64,000 bases of DNA from JACJYE01 sp964432875. GTDB lineage: Bacteria > Bacteroidota > Bacteroidia > Chitinophagales > Saprospiraceae. Each line of letters begins with the position of its first letter. Positions within the stretch are counted from its first letter, which is position 1. The stretch lies in assembly GCA_964432875.1 (NCBI GenBank), contig CAYSPJ010000001.1, forward strand, positions 62,001 through 126,000. Direction: 5' to 3'. The notes below the pieces were generated by a model. That model was given only the letters and a program-made list of their open reading frames with translations, was not told where the DNA came from and did not search any database. The position numbers and the translations under genes are program-made. Below are positions 42,661 through 49,880 of the stretch, piece after piece.

Positions 42661-43896
42661 ATGAAAAATTGGAGAATCAAACTATCTCTTTTCCTCAACT
42701 ACTTCGTATTCGCCATCTTGCTCAATAGCGTCGGCACTGTCATCCTCCAGGTGCAAAACAACTTTGGCGTCACTGAGAGCGCTGCCAGCATACTGGAAGC
42801 CTTCAAAGACCTCAGCATCGCAATCACCTCGTTTTTGATCGCCTCTTATATTGTGCGCATCGGCTATAAACGCGCCATGCTCATCGCCCTGGGCTTTCTG
42901 GTAGCTGCTTGCCTGACGATGACCCAAGTACCTACTTTCCTGATGACCAAACTGCTCTTTGCTGCTACCGGCGTGGGCTTTGCACTGGTTAAGGTTTCCG
43001 TCTTTGCCACCATCGGCCTGGTCACTGATGATGAAAAAGAACACGTCAGTTTTATGAATTTCCTGGAGTCTTTCTTCATGGTAGGCATCCTCTCGGGCTA
43101 CTTCATTTTTAGTGCTTTTGTAGACGACGACAACCTGCAATCAACTTCATGGATTGCCGTTTACTACCTGCTTGCCGGGCTATCTGCCCTGGCATTTTTG
43201 CTGCTATGGAGCACACCTTTGGACGAATCCCGGGTTGAGCACGACGACACCAAAAACATGGCTGATGATTTTCTAGGCATGATTAAACTGATCGGCAAGC
43301 CCCTGGTGCTGATCTTCATCATCAGTGCTTTCCTTTACGTGCTCATCGAGCAAGGCATCATGAGTTGGCTGCCTACGTTCAACAGCAAAATCCTGAATCT
43401 TTCCAACTCCCTCAGTATCCAGATGGCGAGCATCCTGGCGGGTTCTTTCGCGCTTGGGCGCTTCATCGGCGGGTTTACCCTTAAAAAATATGATTGGTTC
43501 AAAGTACTGGGGCTCAATCTGATCGGCGCCGCCATCCTGGTTTTGCTCGTCATGCCATTGGCCAAACAAGTTGAAGCGGAAAAAATAACGACTTGGCTGC
43601 AGGCCCCCCTAGCCGCCTTTGTCTTCCCCCTGATTGGCATCCTGTTGGCCCCGGTCTATCCGGCTATCAACTCCATCATCCTGAGTTCATTGCCGGTCAG
43701 GCAGCACGCCCCCATGTCGGGCCTCATTGTGGTATTTTCCGCTTTGGGCGGCACAACCGGCTCGATGATTACTGGCTACCTCTTCGAGCACCTCGACGGG
43801 CAGCAGGCTTTTACTATGTCGGTCATACCCATTGCCATAATCCTGGTGGTGCTGTATTTTTTTAAACGGCAGACGCAGGTGGTGGCGCAGCCCTGA
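42661..43896 (+). CDS. MFS transporter
   Basis: A 411-residue major facilitator superfamily transporter with about twelve membrane helices. The first half starts RIKLSLFLNYFVFAILLNSVG and the loop-2 motif region is around SYIVRIGYKRAMLIAL. The second half starts near KPLVLIFIISAFLYVLIEQGI and ends PIAIILVVLYFFKRQT. It resembles sugar-transporting MFS members of the FucP/GlcP side more than drug exporters, but that is judged by eye. Divergence from the cytoplasmic trehalase suggests import of trehalose or a related sugar. It ends in a strong hairpin shared with the TonB receptor gene. Confidence 0.85.
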   Translation: MKNWRIKLSLFLNYFVFAILLNSVGTVILQVQNNFGVTESAASILEAFKDLSIAITSFLIASYIVRIGYKRAMLIALGFLVAACLTMTQVPTFLMTKLLFAATGVGFALVKVSVFATIGLVTDDEKEHVSFMNFLESFFMVGILSGYFIFSAFVDDDNLQSTSWIAVYYLLAGLSALAFLLLWSTPLDESRVEHDDTKNMADDFLGMIKLIGKPLVLIFIISAFLYVLIEQGIMSWLPTFNSKILNLSNSLSIQMASILAGSFALGRFIGGFTLKKYDWFKVLGLNLIGAAILVLLVMPLAKQVEAEKITTWLQAPLAAFVFPLIGILLAPVYPAINSIILSSLPVRQHAPMSGLIVVFSALGGTTGSMITGYLFEHLDGQQAFTMSVIPIAIILVVLYFFKRQTQVVAQP

Positions 43897-43920
43897 CTAG
43901 CATGAAGCTAGACAGGGCTG
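43888..43920. terminator. Hairpin at the convergent MFS/TonB receptor junction
   Basis: A stem of 13 of 14 pairs (CAGCCCTGACTAGC with GCTAGACAGGGCTG, one A-A mismatch) with a 5 nt loop. It overlaps the MFS stop codon. There is no T-tract on either side, so it is a bidirectional transcript-end or mRNA-stabilising hairpin rather than a classical intrinsic terminator. Confidence 0.7.
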
Positions 43921-43928
43921 GCACATCA

Positions 43929-46283
43929 TCAGAAGTTGAACTGCAAACCAATACTCGGCAGCAGGGGCAATTGGTTGATTCGGCTGCCCGTAACGCGATC
44001 CACGTAGAAGATATTTTCCCGATTATACACATTGGTCACGCTCAGGCTAGCCTCGAGGTTGGCGTGTTGGGAAAACTTAAAGACCCGCTTGAGCGAAGCG
44101 TCGAGGCGGTGGTAGTAAGACAAGCGGCCGCCATTGAGCTGCTGCGACAACAAGGTGCCCAGCGGGAAATTCCCGGTAAGGACATCCGTAAGCACAAAGT
44201 CGTCGAAGGTATTTTCCTCGTAGAAGCCTTGGGTTTGGGTAAAGGGGAATCCAGAACCCATATTCCAGCGCAAGCCGGCCTCCCAGAGGTGGTCTTTGCC
44301 AAAGTTGTAGGAGGCTAACAAGTTGATATTGTGGCGGCGGTCGAAGATAGTGGGATAGACCTGGAAACCGTCATCACGGCGCACGTAGCCCAGGGAGTAG
44401 GTAGCCCAAAGGTAGAGGTATTTCTTTTCATACTTAGCCGACAGGTCGATGCCGTAGGCCCGGCCGGTCTCAGTGATGAAATCGGGGTCCAGCCCGCTAA
44501 GTTTATTGCGGTTGATGTTGATGAGCTGCGTAAACTCCTTGAGGTAAGGCTCGACATTGAGCGTCACGCCTCCTTTGACATCTATCTCCAAACCTGCCAC
44601 CGCGTGGATAGATTTTTGCAAGCGGTGATCAGTAGGCGTACGGGAAGCTGGCTTGAAGATAGTGGACTCCGGCCCGGCCAGGAAGCCGACGAAGAAGTTG
44701 ACCACATCTAAATCATTGACCGTGCCGACCAGGTTTTGGGAGTAGAACCCGCCAGCAAATTTGAAGCGCAGCCCCTTGGTGATATTGTATTTCATGCCAA
44801 AGCGGGGCTCGATAGAGGCCGTGGTTTGCGAAGCGTAGTAGTGTATGCGCATACTAGGCTCCAGGATGAGGTCGCCCAGGCGCTGCTTGTACTTCATATA
44901 TCCCGCCAGCTCGGTGGTAAAGTCGCGCTGCTGAAAAGAGGTGCCGATAAAGTTGCGGAAGTTGAAATCGGTATTGAAGCCCGTGAATTCAAACCCATAA
45001 TCCACCTGGTTATCTTTCCCAAAGTAGGTAAAATTCAGGTGGGCATTGAAGCTATTGATTTTACTCTGGCGGGGGCTGCCGTCGGATTCTTCCAGGTTGA
45101 TTTCGTAATCGGAAACAGCAATCGAACCATCCAGGATGACATTAGAGTTGACGGGGATGATTGTAAAATTGCCGCCTCCACCGGTTGTTGTCCAATTTAG
45201 CTTAGCCAGGTTGATGAAGTTGAAATTATCGGTAAAATTGAAGCCAAAAAGATTGAACTTACTGCCATTGCCGCCATTAAAAGAAATTTTGCCAAACACA
45301 TCAGTATAGGAATAAGGCAGCCCGATATCGGATTTTTTGAGGTCCCCCAGGCTGGTATCTGCCGAAGCGAAGGAGAAAAAGTTCGGATCCACAGCGTAGC
45401 TATAGATCGCCTTGGAGGTCTGATCGAGGTAAGAATGCTTGCCCGTGAGCAAAAACGAGACGCTGTTGCCATTTTCTTTAAGCTTGATGATCGGGCCTTC
45501 TATCAAGGCTTTGGCCTGGAAGGGGCTCACCGAAACTAATCCAGCATTGCGCTTCTTATTACCCTCGCGGGTGGTGATGTCAACGATTGCAGATATGCGG
45601 CCGCCATGCTCCGCGGCAAAACCGCCGGTGAGCACTTCTACATTGCGGATGGCTTCCGTTTCAAAAACCGAAAACAAGCCGATAGAGTGGAAGGGGTTGT
45701 AAATGGTGACCCCATCAAGCAGGATGCGGTTTTGCACCGGCGATCCGCCCCGGATGTACAACTGCCCCCCCTGGTCGCCGGATACGATCACACCCGGCAA
45801 TACCGACAGGTACTGTGCAATATCTGATTCCCCCCCGGTAGAAGGCAAGGAGCGGATTTGTTTAGGCGTGACCACTACTTTAGACACCTGGACATCCGAG
45901 CGGGCTTGCTCGCGCTGGCCCGATACATCCACTGTTTCCAAGCTAATGGCACTGGGTGAAATGCTGAGGCGCTTGTAAATGGCAGAGCCAGTCTTGACTT
46001 CGATATCCAAAGCAGTACTGTCATACCCAAGATAGGTGACGACTAATGTATAGGTGCCCGGCGGGAGATTGCCAAAGGCAAAAAAACCGTCAAAATCAGT
46101 ATTGGCACCATACTGAGTGCCTCGTAAAATGACGTTGCCGTAAATGATGGGCTCTCCGGTTTCCTGGTCATATACATTGCCACGGATAGCGCCCCCTGTC
46201 TGAGCGGAGAGGCTGCTCATTGCGAGCAAACCGATGAAAAACAGTAGGATATGATGTTTCTTGCAGTAGTATAAATCAAACAT
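43929..46283 (-). CDS. TonB-dependent outer-membrane receptor
   Basis: A 784-residue receptor. Signal peptide about 1-28 (ends SLSAQ). A CarboxypepD_reg-like domain follows (IRGNVYDQETGEPIIYGNV to about 110). The plug domain has the SDIAQYLSVLPGVIVSGDQG and IRGGSPVQNRILLDGVTIYNPFH blocks near 150-200. The barrel runs to the end and closes with an aromatic strand and terminal Phe (LQFNF). There is no SusD-type partner beside it, so it is not a classic SusC. The start was moved to ATG 46283; the longer frame starts with TTG. It imports an unknown ligand through the TonB system. Confidence 0.92.
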   Translation of the reverse strand: MFDLYYCKKHHILLFFIGLLAMSSLSAQTGGAIRGNVYDQETGEPIIYGNVILRGTQYGANTDFDGFFAFGNLPPGTYTLVVTYLGYDSTALDIEVKTGSAIYKRLSISPSAISLETVDVSGQREQARSDVQVSKVVVTPKQIRSLPSTGGESDIAQYLSVLPGVIVSGDQGGQLYIRGGSPVQNRILLDGVTIYNPFHSIGLFSVFETEAIRNVEVLTGGFAAEHGGRISAIVDITTREGNKKRNAGLVSVSPFQAKALIEGPIIKLKENGNSVSFLLTGKHSYLDQTSKAIYSYAVDPNFFSFASADTSLGDLKKSDIGLPYSYTDVFGKISFNGGNGSKFNLFGFNFTDNFNFINLAKLNWTTTGGGGNFTIIPVNSNVILDGSIAVSDYEINLEESDGSPRQSKINSFNAHLNFTYFGKDNQVDYGFEFTGFNTDFNFRNFIGTSFQQRDFTTELAGYMKYKQRLGDLILEPSMRIHYYASQTTASIEPRFGMKYNITKGLRFKFAGGFYSQNLVGTVNDLDVVNFFVGFLAGPESTIFKPASRTPTDHRLQKSIHAVAGLEIDVKGGVTLNVEPYLKEFTQLININRNKLSGLDPDFITETGRAYGIDLSAKYEKKYLYLWATYSLGYVRRDDGFQVYPTIFDRRHNINLLASYNFGKDHLWEAGLRWNMGSGFPFTQTQGFYEENTFDDFVLTDVLTGNFPLGTLLSQQLNGGRLSYYHRLDASLKRVFKFSQHANLEASLSVTNVYNRENIFYVDRVTGSRINQLPLLPSIGLQFNF

Positions 46284-46310
46284 ACGAACAGCCTTTTGTT
46301 TGGCCGGGCA

Positions 46311-46340
46311 CAAAGATAAAGCTTATTCTGCCTTCTGCAA
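46311..46340 (-). promoter_or_regulatory. Promoter of the TonB-dependent receptor
   Basis: Minus strand: TTG (46340-46338), 19 bp, then TATCTTTG (46318-46311). Both boxes and spacing fit Bacteroidota promoters. RNA would begin about 22 bp before ATG 46283. Confidence 0.6.
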
Positions 46341-46372
46341 GGGAATATTTTGTCGCCTGGTGAACAGAAGAG

Positions 46373-46472
46373 NNNNNNNNNNNNNNNNNNNNNNNNNNNN
46401 NNNNNNNNNNNNNNNNNNNNNNNNNNNNNNNNNNNNNNNNNNNNNNNNNNNNNNNNNNNNNNNNNNNNNNNN
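46373..46472. other. Scaffold gap (100 N) at the start of the sigma-54 activator
   Basis: Placeholder gap. It hides the N-terminus and promoter of the following gene. Confidence 0.98.
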
Positions 46473-48344
46473 AAAATCGTGGAAGGCACCTCCCATTTCA
46501 CCGGCAGGGAATTCTTCCGGATGCTGGTCAAAAACCTGGCCGAGACGCTAAGCCTCCATGGCGTCTGGGTCACGGAATACGATCCCCAAGAAAACTACCT
46601 GCGCTCACTCGCCTTCTGGCTCAAAGATAGCTTCGTGCCAAAATATGACTACTTTGTAGTGGGTACGCCTTGTGAGCCGGTCATCCATTCCAACGACATC
46701 TTCCATGTGCCAGACAAAGTAATCAAGCTCTTCCCGAAAGACCCGGATCTGCCGCCATTGGGCGCCGTGAGCTACGTAGGCTTAGCCCTGAAGGGTGCCA
46801 AAGGCGAAGTGCTGGGCCATCTCGCCGCATTGGACAATAAGCCCATGCCAGAACTGCCAGAATTTTTTGCTATCTTCAAACTTTTTGCTTCGCGCGCCGA
46901 AGCAGAGCTGCGCCGCCTGCAATACGAACGCCGCTTGCTCGAAAATGAAGCCAAGCTAAGCCGCCTGGTCAATGGCGCTATGAACGGCATCTTGGAGATG
47001 GACGAAAAGCTCCACATCACCCAGGCCAACCCTGCCGCGGTCAAACTGCTGGAGGCTAAAGATGCCGAGGCACTGACTGGCCGGCCGGCCCAGGCTTTCC
47101 TCACGGCCCGTGGCTGGGGCAAGCTACAGGAAGTCCTGCCCTTTTTAGATACCAATACCGAAAGCCGCTCTGCCCTTTGGATCCCCGGCTATATAGAATG
47201 TTTAAAAAAATCAGGCGAGCTTTTCCATGCCGAAGCTTCGCTTTCCAAATTTACCGCCGAGGGCCAAGTCTTCTATGTGTTTTTCATTGCCAACGTACAG
47301 GGCCGCCTTGCCGCAGAGCAACAGCTTGAAAAGGTCCAGTCGGAGGCAGCCCGCCTGAAAGAAGAGCTCCTAGCCGCGAGCAATCCCGGTGCCATCATCG
47401 GCAGCAGCCCAGCGATCCAGCGGGTCTGCGAGTTGGTGCGGCAAGTGGCCCCTACGGCAGCTACCGTGCTCATCACTGGCGAAACCGGCACCGGGAAAGA
47501 GCTCCTGGCCCGCGCCATCCATGAGCATAGTGCGCGGCAGGATAAGACGATGGTCACCATCAATTGTGCTGCCCTACCACCGGATCTCATTGAAAGCGAA
47601 CTTTTTGGGCACGTAAAAGGCGCATTTACCGGTGCCTTGGCAACAAGGGAGGGGCGCTTCGCGCTGGCCCACCAGTCCACCCTCTTCCTGGACGAAGTTG
47701 GTGAAATGCCCTTGGCGCTACAGGCCAAGCTGCTCCGCGTATTGCAGGAAGGGGAAATACAGCCCATCGGCAGCTCCAATGTCCGGAAAGTAGACGTACG
47801 CATCGTGGCAGCTACCAACCGCGACCTGGCGGAAGAGGTACGCAAGGGTGCTTTTCGGGAAGATTTGTACTACCGCCTGAATGTCTTCCCCATCCACAAT
47901 CCTCCTTTGCGCGAGCGCGGGGCAGACATCATTGAGATAGCCGAGGCATTCATCGCCCAGCATGCCCGCAAGTTGAATAAAAGCTTCGCCCGATTGGATG
48001 AGATCGCCCGTCATCAGTTGCTCGCCTACCCTTGGCCCGGCAATGTGCGCGAGTTGCAAAACATCATCGAACGAGCCCTCATCATGTCGAAAGGCAGCAA
48101 ACTGGAACTTGCCCCACTCCTCCAGTTTCACCCCACCACCCCTGAATGCGAAGATTCAGCCTCCGAGCAGATCTATACGGCCGAAGCATTCCGGGAATTA
48201 GAGCGGCAAAATATCCTCCGCGCCCTAAGGATCGCCCAGTGGAAGATATCTGGCCCACAGGGTGCCGCCGCCTTGCTTGAGATACCCGCTACTACGCTCA
48301 ACTCTAAAATCAAGGCCCTGGGTATATCGCGTGGGCAAGGCTAA
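46473..48344 (+). CDS. Sigma-54-dependent transcriptional activator, N-terminus lost in gap
   Basis: The visible 623 residues form a bacterial enhancer-binding protein. N-terminal part: a GAF-like sensor (about 1-145), then a PAS-like domain (SRLVNGAMNGILEMDEKLHI to about 270). The AAA+ domain has Walker A GETGTGKE at 336-343, the sigma-54 contact loop GAFTGA at 383-388, Walker B LFLDEVGEMPLALQ and the RVLQEGEIQPIGS block. A Fis-type helix-turn-helix ends the protein. It therefore turns on sigma-54 RNA polymerase in response to a signal bound by GAF/PAS. An apparent start at 46350 (TTG, before the gap) is not credible. The likely target is the osmC gene just downstream, which has a -24/-12-like element. 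Confidence 0.92.
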   Translation, partial: KIVEGTSHFTGREFFRMLVKNLAETLSLHGVWVTEYDPQENYLRSLAFWLKDSFVPKYDYFVVGTPCEPVIHSNDIFHVPDKVIKLFPKDPDLPPLGAVSYVGLALKGAKGEVLGHLAALDNKPMPELPEFFAIFKLFASRAEAELRRLQYERRLLENEAKLSRLVNGAMNGILEMDEKLHITQANPAAVKLLEAKDAEALTGRPAQAFLTARGWGKLQEVLPFLDTNTESRSALWIPGYIECLKKSGELFHAEASLSKFTAEGQVFYVFFIANVQGRLAAEQQLEKVQSEAARLKEELLAASNPGAIIGSSPAIQRVCELVRQVAPTAATVLITGETGTGKELLARAIHEHSARQDKTMVTINCAALPPDLIESELFGHVKGAFTGALATREGRFALAHQSTLFLDEVGEMPLALQAKLLRVLQEGEIQPIGSSNVRKVDVRIVAATNRDLAEEVRKGAFREDLYYRLNVFPIHNPPLRERGADIIEIAEAFIAQHARKLNKSFARLDEIARHQLLAYPWPGNVRELQNIIERALIMSKGSKLELAPLLQFHPTTPECEDSASEQIYTAEAFRELERQNILRALRIAQWKISGPQGAAALLEIPATTLNSKIKALGISRGQG

Positions 48345-48478
48345 TGCCTCGCGCAGCCCATCGGAAATCAGCCACCTGGCGAAATCCAGTGGCGAAATCT
48401 CGTCAATCCTCGAAATCTCGCCAGTCTCAGAAAAATCAAAACAAACACAACCTTCTGTTTTTCAAGCTATTAAAAAAC

Positions 48479-48495
48479 TGGCACAGCAATTGGCA
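48479..48495 (+). promoter_or_regulatory. Sigma-54-like -24/-12 element upstream of osmC
   Basis: TGGCAC (48479-48484), 5 bp, TTGGCA (48490-48495). The -24 half is perfect; at the -12 half the expected GC is displaced by one base. It lies about 50 bp before the OsmC ATG and directly downstream of a sigma-54 activator gene. RNA would begin near 48507. Confidence 0.45.
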
Positions 48496-48544
48496 TAATG
48501 GAAGTGAAAGTATTTATTCACTAAACATCTAAATCAATTCAACC

Positions 48545-49120
48545 ATGGAAGCTACCATGAAAAAAATCAGGACTGTAAATGGCGTGGACATCAAGCGCCT
48601 GTATGACACCATCCAAGCAGTAAAAGGCAACCCTGCCCTGGGGCGGTTCCAATTCCGGGCCAAAAACCACTGGATCGACGGCGGGCACAACCGCTCTTCC
48701 ATCAAAGATTTCTACGGCGCGGGCCAGGAAGACACCAGCCGCAAAGCAGCTTTCGTGATGGACAATGACGAGCCAGACGTACTCTTGGGGGCCGACAACG
48801 GTGCCAATCCCGTGGAATACGTGCTGCATGCCCTGGCTGGATGCATCACTACGACCTTGGTCTATCACGCCGCAGCGCGAGGCCTCCACATCGAGTCGGT
48901 TTCTTCTTCCTATGAAGGCGAACTGGACCTGCAGGGCTTCCTGGGCCTCGACCCGAACGTGCGCCGCGGCTACCAGAACATCAAAGTGACCTTTGACATC
49001 CAGGGAGACCTCACCGCGGAGCAAAAGCAGGAAATCCTGGCCCTGGGCATGCAATTCTCGCCTGTTTTCGACACGGTTTCCAGCCCGGTAATGATAGACG
49101 TTAAACTGGCGGGCAAGTAA
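48545..49120 (+). CDS. OsmC family protein
   Basis: A 191-residue OsmC/Ohr-fold protein of the OsmC-like redox group. NPVEYVLHALAGCITTTLVYHAA near 94-116 contains the conserved first cysteine, and EGELDLQGFLGLDPNVRRGYQ near 126-146 is the central block. The second conserved position reads MQFSPVFDT, with Ser where peroxidase-active OsmC and Ohr have Cys, so dithiol peroxidase chemistry is unlikely to be intact. It is a single gene placed immediately after the sigma-54 activator with a -24/-12-like element, suggesting stress- or signal-dependent expression. Confidence 0.9.
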   Translation: MEATMKKIRTVNGVDIKRLYDTIQAVKGNPALGRFQFRAKNHWIDGGHNRSSIKDFYGAGQEDTSRKAAFVMDNDEPDVLLGADNGANPVEYVLHALAGCITTTLVYHAAARGLHIESVSSSYEGELDLQGFLGLDPNVRRGYQNIKVTFDIQGDLTAEQKQEILALGMQFSPVFDTVSSPVMIDVKLAGK

Positions 49121-49150
49121 GAACCCATTTTCAATGTGCTAAGCCATGAC

Positions 49151-49187
49151 GAGGGGCGGGCCAAAGGGCCACGCCCCTCTTTTTTTA
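49151..49187 (+). terminator. Intrinsic terminator of osmC
   Basis: Stem GAGGGGCG/CGCCCCTC (49151-49158 and 49172-49179) with an inner GGCC/GGCC stem, followed by eight T. It lies 30 bp beyond the stop codon. Confidence 0.9.
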
Positions 49188-49235
49188 CCCTGGTTTGATC
49201 AGCCGGACAGGCTCCGTGGAATAAATCAAGGGTAG

Positions 49236-49287
49236 ACCCTAATTTAAACAATCCCCCTTTGCATTCTCATGGGGAAACCCTAATTTA
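49236..49287. repeat. Direct repeat pair upstream of the cytochrome lipoprotein gene
   Basis: The 11-mer ACCCTAATTTA occurs at 49236-49246 and again at 49277-49287, 41 bp apart start to start, about four helical turns. The pair lies 76-127 bp before the ATG at 49363 in otherwise gene-free sequence. It could be two operator half-sites on the same helix face. Confidence 0.5.
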
Positions 49288-49362
49288 GCCTATTCATTGA
49301 GTAAGCCTCGGCTGGCAGACCCAATAAACCTTGATTATTAACATACTAAACAAACTGGAAAC

Positions 49363-49803
49363 ATGAGGATGTACCGCTTCCACCCCCTAATCATCATGGC
49401 GCTGATTGCCCTGGCGGCCTACGCCCTTTCCTGCGCGGCAAAGCCGGTGCCCACCGAAGAGCCCGCCCCCATCAACCCCAATGGAGACAGCGAGCTTGCC
49501 CTGCTGATGCGCGCCATGTACGATGACGCCCTACAGATGAAAGCGGCCATCGAACGGGGCGAGCAGCCCATCGCATCCATCGCCCACGAAGGCCTGCTAA
49601 CGGCTGCTGCTACAGAGCCAGAAAAGGCTGCCTCACCCACCTACCAGGTATTTGCCCGCTCGTACCTTCAGACGCTCAAAGCCCTGCAAGAGGGGGAGAT
49701 GGCCCAGGCTTCCGCCCTATTCAAAGGCATGGTAGATAGCTGCATGGGCTGCCACACCGCGCTCTGCCCGGGGCCGAAGATGCGGATTAAACATCTTTAC
49801 TGA
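49363..49803 (+). CDS. Small c-type cytochrome lipoprotein
   Basis: A 146-residue exported protein. The N-terminal hydrophobic segment ends in a lipobox-like ALSC (Cys24), so it is probably a lipoprotein. The single haem motif CMGCH lies near residues 126-130, close to the C-terminus, as in cytochrome c'/c-556-type four-helix proteins; the preceding sequence is helical (LALLMRAMYDDALQMKAAIERG). A distal ligand could not be fixed. Role: periplasmic electron transfer or small-ligand binding, with no redox partner visible next to it. Confidence 0.82.
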   Translation: MRMYRFHPLIIMALIALAAYALSCAAKPVPTEEPAPINPNGDSELALLMRAMYDDALQMKAAIERGEQPIASIAHEGLLTAAATEPEKAASPTYQVFARSYLQTLKALQEGEMAQASALFKGMVDSCMGCHTALCPGPKMRIKHLY

Positions 49804-49853
49804 AACTGCAGACTTTTTTTAGTGAAAAAATTAGCTTTTGCAAAACTTTATAT

Positions 49854-49861
49854 TAGTTTTG
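49854..49861 (+). promoter_or_regulatory. Candidate promoter of the giant-protein operon
   Basis: TAGTTTTG matches TAnnTTTG exactly; RNA would begin near 49867. The first downstream ATG is at 49881, a second in-frame ATG at 49944. The T-rich TTAG at 49831 is at about the -33 distance. No other promoter was seen in the next 13 kb, so this one may drive all four genes. Confidence 0.45.
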
Positions 49862-49880
49862 CACAACGACAAGCATTTTG

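Noticed and set aside
46350..46372. TTG start of the sigma-54 activator before the gap
   Set aside because: The open frame only continues through the N run; the true N-terminus most likely lies inside or just after the gap.
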